A stretch of DNA of 64,000 nt from Adiantum capillus-veneris (taxonomy: Eukaryota > Streptophyta > Polypodiopsida > Polypodiales > Pteridaceae): the NCBI GenBank assembly GCA_014529385.2, contig CM043953.1:84826342-84890341 (forward strand), read 5' to 3'. Below are positions 36,097 through 46,607 of the stretch, in pieces. The first letter of the stretch is position 1. The number at the start of each line of letters is the position of its first letter. The position numbers and the translations under genes were made by a program. Under the pieces are notes generated by a model that was not told the origin of the DNA, searched no databases, and saw only the letters and a list, made by a program, of their open reading frames with translations.

Positions 36097-37400
36097 ATGA
36101 TGGCTTTCCCAAATTTTTTTGGGCGTAGTGGGGAAAATGCTGGGGATTTTTTGGATAACTTGGAGATGGCTTTCCTTGTCTCTGGGAGGGATGACGAAGC
36201 ATTGAAATTGAGAGCTTTTCCTTTGGTGCTCAAAGAAGAAGCTAGGGTATGGTTCCAGGCTCTAGATCCAACCCAAAGAATTGATTGGGAGGGATTGAAG
36301 GTGGCTTTCCTACGAAGATTTCAACGAGCAAATTCGGCAGAAGAACTATGGCAACGGCTTCTGTCCCTTCATCAAGTTGACCCTCATGGTTATGCAACCT
36401 ATGAGGAAGGTTTTTTGAAACTTTGGGGCCAATGGTCAGACTCACTAAACCCTGGTGAGCGAGCTCCCAATTGCCTCCAAAAGGATCGATTTATCTCAGG
36501 TTTGTACCCCTTGCTAAGGGAGAAGGTAAAGAGAAAATTTCCAAATGCTTTTGAAGATGCCTTAAGAATTGCTAGGGAAAAGAATAGAAAGATTCTCTAT
36601 CAAGCCCAAGCTGGCCAGCTAGCTTTGGGAGGCAATATCACAACCATGGAAGCTTCTCACATACCTCCAAATGTGCCTAATGCACCAGACCTCAATAGAG
36701 GTCAACAAGAAGATATGCTCCAACAAATAAACAATCTCACAAACCAGCTAGAGGGGTTGAGAGTAAATCTTGTGCAGGGTGCAAGAAGGCCTATTGAGGG
36801 AAATGGTGGGAATCGGCCACCAATGCGATGTCAAGCAAGGGAAATGTTGTGTTACAATTGTGGGGAAATTGGCCACGGCATGTATAATTGCCCTCATCCC
36901 AGAAGATATGACTACCCTGTCAGAGGTCCTCGACAACAAGTAAGTCCACCCTGTGCTAGAGCTCAAGCACAAGAGCAACCGCAACCTCAAATTTTGGAGC
37001 CACCTCGTGCTCAAGCTCAAGCCCCTGCTACTCAACCAAATGTGAGCATCATAAGGATGGAGGAGGTCCTCAAGGGCAGAAGCAACCAGGAAGAAATAGC
37101 TAAAGGGAAGATGAAGATAGATGAAGTGGCTACAATGCCTATCAAACGTGTGCGTGTCGAAGAAGAAGTAGGTAAAGAATCAAGCAAGGATGCAAGCAAT
37201 GAAGCAAGTACATCTCGGGCAGCTAAAGATGAAGCGAAGAAGAGAAAGACCCGTACTAGGTCTCAAATTGACATCTCTGATTTCCCTATGGGATCTCGGA
37301 CACAACCTTATGACTTGACAGCTGATGTGAGTTCTCAAGGACCAAAGATTACTTGGCCACAACTACTTCATATCTCCCCAAAGCTTCGACGACAATGGTC
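36097..37400 (+). CDS. Gypsy A gag (start of gag-pol frame)
   Basis: Methionines at 36097/36100 open MAFPNFFGRSGENAGDFLDN, then the retrotransposon capsid motif RLWFQALDP-like segment (ARVWFQALDPTQRIDWEGLK) and FLRRFQRANSAEELWQRLLS. A coiled-coil-prone stretch (EDMLQQINNLTNQLEGLRVN) precedes the CCHC zinc knuckle CYNCGEIGHGMYNC (36850-36891), then a Pro/Gln/Ala-rich linker and a Lys/Glu-rich region. Gag forms the particle and binds RNA. It is continuous with protease and pol in one frame, so gag and pol would come from a single polyprotein. The frame is open upstream of 36097 but only a TTG is available. Confidence 0.88.
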
Positions 37401-38580
37401 AAAAATGGTGAGCACGAGGGCAAAGCGAAGTAAGCTAGTAAGTGTAATCAAAGCATATGGTCTCAAGGATATAGTGCCCTTGGTGGAGGCTCAAATCAAG
37501 GGACAACGGATTCCAAAAACTTACATTGATAGTGGAGCAGAGGTTTGTGTCATGACAGAAAAGCTAATGCATCAATTGGGTTTAGAGGTAATGGAATCAT
37601 CAAACTTTAGGGCAAAAATGGCCAATAATGTCTCTGTCACTTGTGTGGGTGTAGTGAAAGCTTTGAGAGTTTCTGTTTTTGGAATCACTACAGAGGTTGA
37701 TGCTTATGTGATGCCAGTAAAGGGAGAAGGATACCCCCTTATTTTAGGACGACCTTGGCTCATGGGTATAGGAGCTAGGCAAGATTGGGCAACAGGAGAC
37801 TTGGAGTTGAGGCCTCGCATGGGTGGCCATAGTCGGAAGGTGGTTTATAACTTAAAGAATGGGCGACAAGAGAACCTTGAACTAGAGACGCCAGCTGACG
37901 AGTGGAGCTCAAGTGGATGTTCCTCATCTATGGACGAGGAAGAGAGTTCAAGTGAAGAGAGTGATAGCACTCTCGAAGTCATGGGCGTCACCATAAAGGA
38001 AACTACCTCGTCAGAAGGCAACCCAAGGATCCAAATGGAGAATGTGTGGGATGCCAGCCTAGAGGAGATGTTATCCAAGGATATAAAGGAAGAAGAAAAG
38101 GAGGGTTATGTAAATGTTCTCAAGAAGCATGCATCATTGTTTATTTCTGATTACACTCACATTACAGGTGTCACTGCAGTGAAGCATCATATCCATCTAA
38201 AAGAAGGGAGCAAGCCAGTAGTACAAAAACTAAGAAGATTAGGAGTTGTGCAACAAAATGCACTGTTGTCTGAGGTGAAGAGACTCTTAGAAGCAGGATT
38301 CATATACCCAGTAGAAGATTCAGAATGGGTCTCCCCAGTAGTGGTGAGGCCAAAGAAGAATGGTAAATGGCGAGTGTGCGTGGATTACAAGCCACTAAAT
38401 GCTGCAACAAAGAGGGACCACTTCCCTCTCCCATTTCAAGATGAGATTCGAAATGAAGTAGCAGGCCATGAGAGATACACAGTGTGTGATGGCTACTCTG
38501 GCTACTTTCAAATACGCATTGCAGAGGAGGACCAGAAAAAGACTACTTTCATCACACCATGGGGATGTTTTGCATTCTGA
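37401..38580 (+). CDS. Gypsy A protease and RT first half (gag-pol, to a TGA)
   Basis: KTYIDSGAEVCVMTEKLMHQ has the retropepsin Asp-Ser-Gly-Ala (Asp at 37528); YPLILGRPWLMGIGA follows. Next is an acidic Ser-rich linker, then the RT: HHIHLKEGSKPVVQKLRRLG, VVRPKKNGKWRVCVDYKPLN, ERYTVCDGYSGYFQIRIAEE (first catalytic Asp) and KKTTFITPWGCFAF. A TGA at 38578-38580 stands where B has an Arg codon, consistent with CGA to TGA. Otherwise intact. Confidence 0.9.
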
Positions 38581-40281
38581 GTCATGCCTTTTGGTCTCAC
38601 CAACGCTCCAGCCACCTTTCAACGATTCATGAACATGGTCTTCCAACCTTACTTTGGTAAGTCCATAAGGGTTTTCATAGATGACTTTTGTATTTACAGC
38701 TCCAAAAGTATGCATCTCGGCAAGATTGATGAAGGATTTACTCGTTTAGCTAAACTGGGTGGACAACTAAACAAGGACAAATGTCACATTGGGGAAAGCA
38801 AGGTTACACTATTAGGGCATGTAGTGTCCATTGATGGAATCGAGGTAGATCCTGAAAAGATAGAAACATTGCTAAATCTACCTTCCCCAACTTCCATCAA
38901 ACAATTAATCTCCTTCTTGCAAAAGCTAAGATATTTGAGTAGATTCATACACTTACTCTCCCAAGTGATATTTCCTCTACAACAGCTGACTCGTCAAGAG
39001 ACGCTTGTTTGGAGTGAAGAAAGTGAAGGGCATTTTAGAGAGATTAAAAAAATGTTAGGGTCACTCCCTATAATCCTCCAACCTTGTTGGGAAGAAACAT
39101 TCTTTGTAAACCCAAGTGTGGGAGAAGAAGCCATTGGTGCTGCCCTCCTACAAAAAGATCCAAAAACATCCTTTATGAGGCCCGTGTATTTTGCTAGCCG
39201 CCTCATCGAAAACACAGAGAAGGCCTACACCCTGATGGAACAGCTAGTGTTAGCTCTCATGTTTGCGGTAACCAAATTTCAGCCATACTTGCTGCCGAAG
39301 AGGTTTGTAATTATCACTGTGGAGGATATGTTTCCCTATGCACTACAACATATGGAAATCTCTGACAAAATAGCAAAGTGGGTGGTGCGACTTCAAGAGT
39401 TTGATTATACAATACAGGTTGAAAGAACAACTCGAGCATGCTTAGCCGACATTTTAACAAACAAGTGCTATGAAAAAGTTTTCCATTTGAAGAGAAAGGA
39501 ACTTCCACCACCTCCAGCTCCAGAGGCTTTGGTCAATGCTTATAGCCTCTACTTTGATGGAGCATACAAGAGAACCAAGGATAAGGCAGCTGCAGGCATT
39601 GTGGTCTTATCTCCATTGGGAGAGAGGATCCATGGTGAAGGGATCACTCTAGAAGATGTCCACTCCAACAATGAAGCAGAATATCATGCTCTAATTCATG
39701 GCCTTTGTTGGTGCCTCGATAATTCAATTAAGAGATTAAACGCTTTTGGTGACTCCATGCTTTTGGTAAGGCAAATGCAAGGTACATGGGCTTGCAAAAA
39801 TGCCCGTCTCTCTACTAAAATGAGAGAAGCCAAAGCTCTTATGAGGAGATTTAGGGAGGCACAAGTACATCATGTGCCAAGAGACCAGAACAAGGATGCA
39901 GACCACCTAGCATCATCAAAGTTAAATGAGTCAATAGTGGGAGCAGAGGCCATCAAACTTCCACTTCAGCAAGGGAAGGAGGACTTGGAAGATATTATGC
40001 ACATTCTGGAGCAAGGAGAGGCTCCTAAACACTTGAATGCAAGGGAAAGGCGATGGTTAGCTAGGAAGGCTACCAGGTATCGCATAGTAAATGATGACTT
40101 GTATTGTCTAGGTAAGGATGGTGTGCTTAGGAGAGTGCCTTTGAAGAGTGAAATTGAAGAAATTTTAAAAGCTTGTCACGATGATATATGCGGAGGACAC
40201 TTTGCACACGAAGTCACTAGTAGAAAGGTTCTACAAGCTGGGTTTACTTGGCCAAGTCTTCATCGTGATGTCAAATACTAG
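38581..40281 (+). CDS. Gypsy A RT second half, dead RNase H, second RNase H, integrase finger
   Basis: MPFGLTNAPATFQRFMNMVF and FIDDFCIYSSKS (Asp pair 38680-38685) complete the RT. The first RNase H (about 38995-39450) has Asn in FVNPSVGEEAIGAALL where Asp is catalytic, and VED in place of TDH: a degraded domain. The second, archaeal-type RNase H (39541-39940) keeps FDGAYK (Asp 39556), SNNEAEYHAL, NAFGDSMLLV and HHVPRDQNKDADHLA, all four catalytic residues. The integrase finger follows (CHDDICGGHFAHEVTSRK). A TAG at 40279 stands where B has Trp (TGG). The dual-RNase H layout marks the Tat/Ogre group. Confidence 0.92.
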   Translation, partial: VMPFGLTNAPATFQRFMNMVFQPYFGKSIRVFIDDFCIYSSKSMHLGKIDEGFTRLAKLGGQLNKDKCHIGESKVTLLGHVVSIDGIEVDPEKIETLLNLPSPTSIKQLISFLQKLRYLSRFIHLLSQVIFPLQQLTRQETLVWSEESEGHFREIKKMLGSLPIILQPCWEETFFVNPSVGEEAIGAALLQKDPKTSFMRPVYFASRLIENTEKAYTLMEQLVLALMFAVTKFQPYLLPKRFVIITVEDMFPYALQHMEISDKIAKWVVRLQEFDYTIQVERTTRACLADILTNKCYEKVFHLKRKELPPPPAPEALVNAYSLYFDGAYKRTKDKAAAGIVVLSPLGERIHGEGITLEDVHSNNEAEYHALIHGLCWCLDNSIKRLNAFGDSMLLVRQMQGTWACKNARLSTKMREAKALMRRFREAQVHHVPRDQNKDADHLASSKLNESIVGAEAIKLPLQQGKEDLEDIMHILEQGEAPKHLNARERRWLARKATRYRIVNDDLYCLGKDGVLRRVPLKSEIEEILKACHDDICGGHFAHEVTSRKVLQAGFTWPSLHRDVKY

Positions 40282-41103
40282 TGTCAAACATGTGATGAAT
40301 GTCAGAAAGCAGGACCACGACGGCTCATAGCTGAACCTCAGAACCCAATAAAGGTATATGGGCCCTTTGAGAAGTGGGGAATTGATGCCATAGGGCCTCT
40401 ACCACGCACTCAGTCAGGTAAAGAGTACATCATCATGGGAGTAGACTACATGACTAGATGGGCTGAGGCTATGCCGACCAATAGAATTACTGCTAAGGAT
40501 GTGAGTCAGTTCATCTTTGACCACATCTGTTGCCGGTTTGGCACCCCTCTTGAAATACTATCTGATAGAGGACCAGGGTTTAGAGCAGACTTGGTAGGAG
40601 AACTCATGAAGAAGCTAAATATTCAACATCAACACTCTACTCCTTACTACCCTCAGTGCAATGGTTTGGTGGAAAAAGTAAATGGAATCATTTGCAAAAT
40701 TCTCACCAAACAGGTACATGCCAGGCGCCAAGATTGGGACAAACACCTGAATGGAGCTCTATGGGCCTATAGAACCTCCTTCAAAACCACATTAGGGTAC
40801 ACACCCTTTCATTTGGTTTATGGAAAGGAGGCGCTTTTGCCCATTGAAGTGAAGTTAACAAGTCTTCGAATATTGGGTAGCCAGGTAGGCTCTCAAAAGG
40901 AGAAAGTACATCAAAAGATCATGGATCTAGAGAGGCTGCAATTGGATCGTGAAGAAGCCATCAACCACTATTCTCAAGAAGCAGAGAAGCGCAGAGAAAA
41001 GTTCAACAAAAAGCTAGCATCCAAAGACATCAAAAAGGGATCTCTGGTGCTTCGATATGACAATCGCTTCGACACTCGTAAGGATGGAAAGTTTCTTTTC
41101 TGA
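40282..41103 (+). CDS. Gypsy A integrase catalytic core and C-terminal part
   Basis: CQTCDECQKAG completes the zinc finger. WGIDAIGPLPRTQSGKEYII (first Asp), ILSDRGPGFRADLVGEL (second Asp) and NGLVEKVNGIICKIL (Glu) give a complete DDE triad of the rve fold. ALWAYRTSFKTTLGYTPFHL and YGKEALLPIEV are standard for Gypsy integrases. A TGA at 41101-41103 stands where B has Arg (CGA). Tail continues below. Confidence 0.92.
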   Translation, partial: CQTCDECQKAGPRRLIAEPQNPIKVYGPFEKWGIDAIGPLPRTQSGKEYIIMGVDYMTRWAEAMPTNRITAKDVSQFIFDHICCRFGTPLEILSDRGPGFRADLVGELMKKLNIQHQHSTPYYPQCNGLVEKVNGIICKILTKQVHARRQDWDKHLNGALWAYRTSFKTTLGYTPFHLVYGKEALLPIEVKLTSLRILGSQVGSQKEKVHQKIMDLERLQLDREEAINHYSQEAEKRREKFNKKLASKDIKKGSLVLRYDNRFDTRKDGKFLF

Positions 41104-41256
41104 TGGGAAGGCCCGTTCTTGGTCACCAAAAAGTTCAAAAATGGCTCTTACAGACTTCAAGACATTGATGGTAAAGTGCACAAGACTAGGACAAATGGAT
41201 GGCGTCTAAAGCCTTATCACATCAGGATAAGGTCAGCTCAAGATCAAAGAAAGTAG
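41104..41256 (+). CDS. Gypsy A integrase C-terminal tail
   Basis: WEGPFLVTKKFKNGSYRLQD then DGKVHKTRTNGWRLKPYHIR, the SH3-like end, same frame as the core, stop TAG at about 41254. The DNA then reads 'agaggcataaatacccctagcc' to the polypurine tract. Confidence 0.85.
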   Translation, partial: WEGPFLVTKKFKNGSYRLQDIDGKVHKTRTNGWRLKPYHIRIRSAQDQRK

Positions 41257-41283
41257 GCTAGAGGCATAAATACCCCTAGCCAG

Positions 41284-41297
41284 GTTTGGGGGGGCTA
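41284..41297 (+). promoter_or_regulatory. Polypurine tract of Gypsy A
   Basis: A GGTTTGGGGGGG block directly precedes the 3' LTR start (TGATCCGAG at 41298). Confidence 0.75.
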
Positions 41298-42577
41298 TGA
41301 TCCGAGCCTATCACAAATTTTTGTTTATCATATTTTGTTGGTTTTCCTTGCTTCTAGAGGTTTACAATAAAAGAAAGAGTGAGAACAACCTCTTGGGAAA
41401 ATTTTAAAAAAAAATGATTTTTCCTTGACTAGTTCACCGGAGGTGAAAGGTAGAGGGAGAACCTAGTGGTAAAGGGAAGGGAAAATATGTAAATGTGAAA
41501 AGAAAAGATATGATGTGGTTGTGGAGCCATGCACCCATGATTCAAGGGTCATGAGTGGCTCATATCATCATGGCTTTGGAGCCATATGATGATTCAAACA
41601 AATGGGACCCAAGTGGAAGACTTGGTAAAGGAAGAAACCATACACATGATTTTGATGAATTTTTAAAAAATACTTCCACTCCGATCCAAGAAAAGTTGTC
41701 TTCATCAAAGTTGTAGCTGATGAGCTGGAGATTCTGGCCATATTTGTTTTATAATTTTTGCATCTACGGTCTAGGAGATATGGCCAAAATGGTGGACGCC
41801 AGTTTTTTCAACTGTGGTGGAGACTACCCCCTCTACCTTTACACACACACACCCTTCTTTTTCCACATTGAGACCTTCTCTAAAATCAGCCATTAGTCTT
41901 CTCACCCTCCTCTCCTTCCTTCTCTCTCTCAAGCTCAAAAACCCATCAAAGTTCCTCTTCTAATCACCTCTCAAGTCATGCTTAATCTTGTTGTAATTCA
42001 TAAGTTCTCATTCAACCCCTTCCTATTATTACTAGATATGTATTGATTTTATGTAGATTCTTTACATTTTAAAATAAGGAAGCTCTTGGACTCAAGCTAT
42101 GGAGGAAGGAGTGAAGACAACACAAGTGATGATGGAGCTAATTGGTCAACAAATCACTTGGAAGGAGCTTCTTCATTGGTTGAATGTCCCTAATCAAGCT
42201 TCATTTGTACAAATTACACTTGGATCTTAACCTCACTCCTAATCACTCTCTTTTCTATATAAAGAGGCCTTCCCCTTTGTAATTTCAAGCCTCCCTCAGC
42301 CCCATTGAGCCTTTGTATCACTCACCATGAGCCCATAAGCTCATTCATTCACTCTATTCTTGCACATCCTAGAGTGCAAATTGTTTCATGCTAGTAACCT
42401 CTCCTCCTCTTACTTATGTTAATTAAGAGAAATGTTTTATATGTGTGTGAGAATGCTTGATGTGATCTTGGCTAATCCTTGAGTGATTGTTTGGTAATCT
42501 ATATGCTATTTGTGTTGGGAGTGTTTGAAGTCATCCATTCCTTGTACACACACTACGGTTAATGCTTCATTCATAGT

Positions 42578-42639
<62 letters not shown>

Positions 42640-42754
42640 TGTAGCGGTCCTAGTCCACGCTTCCAAGACTAGGTGGTGCCCTCATCTCATTTCCCTTGTG
42701 GCGCAATGGAGTTTGTTTTGGTGTAGAGGCCGCCATTCCAAATTTCCTTCGTCA
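41298..42754 (+). repeat. Gypsy A 3' LTR (1457 bp)
   Basis: Same as the 5' LTR except for about 18 extra bases in (CT)n (42580-42637) and two single-base differences seen (near 41404 and at 42254). Confidence 0.95.
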
Positions 42755-43212
42755 GTAGTAGGAAACCTTCCCTTCACCTTCTCTTTAAGAGTTGGCCATA
42801 ACCCAGCCACAAACCGATCCTTCTTTAGGAAATCAGGTGCCCCCTCATTCTCTGTTAGCGATGCAACCCATCGTCCCCATAAATCTACAAACTTTGACTC
42901 ATATGATGCATACTCTAGCATACTGCCCTGCTTCAATTCTGTCAACAATTGCCATAGCTTCTCTGATGTTGTGCCCTCTCCAAAACGCTTGACAAAGGCT
43001 GCTCTTAATAAGTCCCACCGTTCCTTGGTTGCTTGTGCCAAGCCATTGTACCATGATCTTGCCTCCACCTTCATTAGAAGTGAGAAGATGCGCAAGCGCG
43101 AAGCATCATCATCTCTCGCAGAGATGACACATGCTATTTCCAAGTTGTCTAGAAAGTCTGCAGCATCCTCACCCACCTTACCAGTAAAGTTTGGAAATGC
43201 TACACTTGCCAT
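42755..43212 (-). pseudogene. Gypsy B gag, N-terminal part
   Basis: Minus-strand ATG at 43212 gives MASVAFPNFTGKVGEDAADF, LRIFSLLMKVEARSWYNGLA and AFVKRFGEGTTSEKLWQLLT, closely matching the capsid of A. Gypsy A cuts it at 42755. The sequence on the other side of A (33618 down) is already at the protease end, so zinc knuckle and most of the protease were missing before A inserted. Confidence 0.88.
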
Positions 43213-43406
43213 TGTGAGAGTGAGAAAATTAACTCGACTTAGAAATCCCTTCTTTTTATTATAAATAGAGATTGAATACATGGGTGCTCGGTAGATGGAA
43301 AACATACTATACAAGGATGAAAATAACTATATCAAAAGATACTTCATGATTAATCATAGGGAGGATAAACGGTAGAGAAGAGGTGTTTATCTCTTGCACT
43401 CGTTCT

Positions 43407-44036
43407 CTACCAAACATGGTTGTAATGATCTGCTGATAAAACATCTTGCGGTCCAAGATTACTTTGATTGATTGAATTCATTGTGGTGCATAAGTTTGGT
43501 TCCTTGCAAAAGGTTGATGTGCTGGGTCCATCACATGATAATTCGTAAAGGCTCTCTTCTTTGTGGTGGAAGGTTATGATAATTCGTAAAGGCTCTCTTC
43601 TTTGTGGTGGAAGGTTATAGTCAGAGGTGTAGAGCTCTTGGTAGTCAAGGTCAAATTTATAGTACCACAGGACAAGGTTGTCTTCGTCTTCTAGCTCTAG
43701 GACTGCCCCCCTAGCAAGCTCTTGGAAAAGCTTGAACTCTCTCTCTTTGAGCAGATTCATTTTCCTGCAAGATAGAGTGCCATCTAGTGTATACACAGGT
43801 GTGATGAGGTAGGTGGTGAGTCTTACCACTTCTATTAATCCAAGTTGGATGGATACATAGCAAGCTATAAAGTCATCATCATAGCCTTGATTCACAAGCA
43901 ACACTCCTTGAAGGTGGAGGGTCTTATCTTTCCGCCAAGCAAACCCTGTGTCAAAGACCTTGTCGATGACAAGCTTTGCCACTTCACTCGGTAGACGAAG
44001 TAGAATCCATGCTGTTGTTTCTAGTTCCTGGCTCAT
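43407..44036 (-). pseudogene. Gypsy B leader ORF 1 (209 aa frame, unknown function)
   Basis: MSQELETTAWILLRLPSEVA onward, with LVLWYYKFDLDYQELYTSDY near residue 125. No known family and no visible relation to the leader frames of A. A perfect 41 bp tandem duplication (43535-43616) near the 3' end is not a multiple of three, so the last ~45 residues are probably out of the ancestral frame. It sits between primer site and gag, the same position as A's leader frames. Confidence 0.4.
43535..43616. repeat. 41 bp tandem duplication in B leader
   Basis: 'atgataattcgtaaaggctc' begins at 43535 and again at 43576. Confidence 0.92.
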
Positions 44037-44103
44037 GAGATGAGAGTGAGGTATAGAAAGACTTTGGAAGATTTACCCTTTTGTTTTGAAGACGGGGTGA
44101 TTG

Positions 44104-44578
44104 TCAGCAATGGAAAATCCTTGAATCTTTTGGTGCAAGGGAGAGGGAGGTACCACGCATTCGTAGTAGCTTCCTCAATATGTGAAGGCTTGTTGTGGAC
44201 GTAGGTGGAATATGTGGCAAAGATGGGGACGTAGATGTAGAGAAGCCTGGTGCTACTTGAAAGCCTACCGATGTGAGAACCCCTGTGCGGATGTCGAGGG
44301 AGAAAATGATGGCCTTTTCTTCACTTTGGGTTGCACTCATGTCGAAGGTGCGGTTTTTGGCTACAATGTGAGCATGATGCGGCTTGTGCCTTGATTTTAC
44401 GCTTGCGGGGATGATGAGAAATGTAAACAATTTGAGTAAGGAAAGAGGGTCTTACCACCTCTTCTATGCTAACAATACAACACCCTGGCAAGAGTGTCTT
44501 GATGACTTGCGTCAAACCTTCTTGAAGCTCCTCCTCTTCAGTGGTCCAATTAGAAAATTCAAGAAGCCACTCGTCCAT
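44104..44578 (-). pseudogene. Gypsy B leader ORF 2 region (two overlapping frames)
   Basis: A frame of 85 codons (44578-44321, MDEWLLEFSNWTTEEEELQE) overlaps another of 108 codons (44430-44104, containing KAIIFSLDIRTGVLTSVGFQ). They could be one ancestral leader protein broken by a frameshift. No domain recognised. The first ATG is about 50 bases from the primer site. Confidence 0.35.
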
Positions 44579-44629
44579 GAAGAGAAGTAAACATGTCAGC
44601 CTTGTAAACTGAAGGTCTCAAGAGCCCTC

Positions 44630-44645
44630 CTCCGTGGGAGCACCA
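44630..44645 (-). promoter_or_regulatory. Primer-binding site of Gypsy B
   Basis: On the minus strand TGGTGCTCCCACGGAG, two bases after the 5' LTR end. Confidence 0.78.
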
Positions 44646-44647
44646 AA

Positions 44648-46607
44648 TGAGAGGCGGATGTGAAAAATAGACCCGGTGGCCTCTACACCAAGACTATGCA
44701 CAATGGCCTCATCATGGGAGGTACACAATAGGGGAACCACCTAGCAAGATATGCGGCTATGATGCATACATATACACAATGCAAAATGCCAAGGAAAACA
44801 ATTTCAAGATCCACGCCGAAATGTGGAATGGGGTGGTTGGAGAATAAGGTGAGAGGAGTGGTGAGTAAGTGAGAATGGACTTGCTACTCGTGCATGTAGT
44901 AAGAAAGATAATGAGGTCAGGGAAACATGCAAGTATGCTCACTTCTCATACAAGAGGTGGAAAATCCGCACACCTCAAGATGCAAGTAGCAAGATGATAG
45001 AAATATGAGAGAGAGAGAGAGTGTGTGTGTGTATGGTGGCGAATCCGCACACCTTAACATAAGCAATAAAAAATAAAAAATTGGCAAGGAACAAGCATAT
45101 ACCATACTCACAATGAAATGTATCCAAAGCGACACAAGGTATGGCACCAAGATGGAGTGTGTTGATTGTTTGCAAAAGATGAATACAATAGGTAGCGTAT
45201 GGCAAGAAGATGAGAAGGGAGCAAGATCGTAGGAGGCATAACGGAGAGATGGGAGTTGATGGCGAGGAATATCATGAGTGTGTCCACCCTTCTTCTTCTT
45301 GAAATTGTACCTTCAACCCTTAATTACAAGTGGTGTGGAGGTATGGTGCTCAATTTTTGTGCATGGTAATGGTCATGGTGATGGTGTTGTGATTATGTGA
45401 TTAGGGTTCATGCTACAAGCATGTAGCACAAGGGTGTGTATCGATAGGTGTGTGTGTGTGTGTGTGTGCATCTCCCCCCTCCCTAGTGAGCTCTCATGGC
45501 CTCCTTATATAGGGTAGGAGGGGAGGATTTAGCAATATTTCTAATTGAGGTGAGTGTCCCACTCTAGTGACTAGGAAAATGGGGTGCATGTGACTGTGGC
45601 TCCCATCTTGTCTCCTCATTATTTAAAATACCAGAGTCAATAGAGAGAGAAGAAGAGAGAATGTGGGTAGGATGTAGAGGATAGGAGATATTTATAATAG
45701 TCTATCTTTGTCTATACATAAGCTTATTAAGGAGAGAAGAGAGAGGTAAGAAATTTACAAGAGAGGTTGTCGAAGGTGGATAGTTGTTGATGACGATGGA
45801 TCCTCCAAAAATGGTGATAGAATCACTCTAGATTTGCCAAGACCTCATTAAAAGAGCCTTGTCTCTTGTAATCATGCTTGAAGACTTGTAGAACCATATC
45901 CATTCTAGAGGGAAGAAAATTGGGGATGGCCTGTGTCACCATTACACGAGAAAACTGGGGTCCACCACAAAAATCATAGATCCGCGTTCATAACTCCAAA
46001 AATTTTGAAAAACTTTGAGCTAAAAGGTGAGCTCACGAGCTACAACTTTCATGTTGAACACTTCTTCAGATTCGGGATTCTTCTCTATGCAAAAAATTCA
46101 GCCAAATAATGTATTATTTGTGGCTGCAAAGGTCTTTTGGTGGTCCTCTTTGAGTGGACTCCTCTCTTGCCTTCAAGTGTAAGCTCCTTCATGTGTATGA
46201 AAACATGACCTGGAGTGTTGAAAAGATTAGCAATCATCTAGATGGAGATATTATTGAAATTTGGAAGTGGGATTGAGTTTTGAAAATGAAAACTAGTGAA
46301 TAAAATATTTGGTAGGGTGGAATAATATATATACATGAAAAATATATTAGAAAATACTAAATATATATAATGTAATTTAGAATATATATATTTAATGCTT
46401 AAGGTCAAAAGAGAGATCAACAAAGAAATCTTACTTATTTATGCTACATCGTGATTGATTAGCATAAGTCTTATTTATTTAATAAAGGCTAAACCGTTTG
46501 TGAAAAAGGGAAGAAAAATCAAAAGTAACTTATATAATAGGAAATATTTTTTGGTAAAAGGGCAAAAAATATATGGGGGGTTTCCATGCATGGAAAAGCT
46601 TGTCCCA
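44648..46607 (-). repeat. Gypsy B 5' LTR (1960 bp)
   Basis: Matches 28590-30766 over its full length with scattered substitutions, and has a single copy of the 120 bp unit. On the minus strand it contains the module GTTGTAGCTCGTGAGCTCAC...GTGGACCCCAGTTTTC (about 46045-45950). Confidence 0.88.

Larger units (their letters stand above)
33619..42754 (+). mobile_element. Gypsy A: youngest, full-length Tat/Ogre-like dual-RNase H element
   Basis: 9136 bp with 1439 and 1457 bp LTRs that differ, by eye, only at two single bases and in (CT)n length. It has a primer site at 35063, two leader coding regions, gag, protease, RT, dead RNase H, active-type RNase H, complete integrase, a polypurine tract and GTAG direct repeats at the flanks (33615-33618, 42755-42758). 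It lies between the gag and pol parts of Gypsy B, in the opposite direction. Pol carries three nonsense codons (38578, 40279, 41101) but no frameshift, so it is near-intact. Confidence 0.95.
28590..46607 (-). mobile_element. Gypsy B: Tat/Ogre-like dual-RNase H element, split by A
   Basis: Minus-strand element with LTRs 44648-46607 (5') and 28590-30766 (3'), a primer site at 44630-44645, two leader frames, gag, RT, degraded RNase H, archaeal-type RNase H and integrase ends. It sits in the RT of Gypsy C with a 4-5 bp duplication (A)GAGG. Large internal deletions removed the gag C-terminus with the protease, and the integrase core. Gypsy A is inserted at 33619-42754. B could not move on its own even before A arrived. 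Confidence 0.9.
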
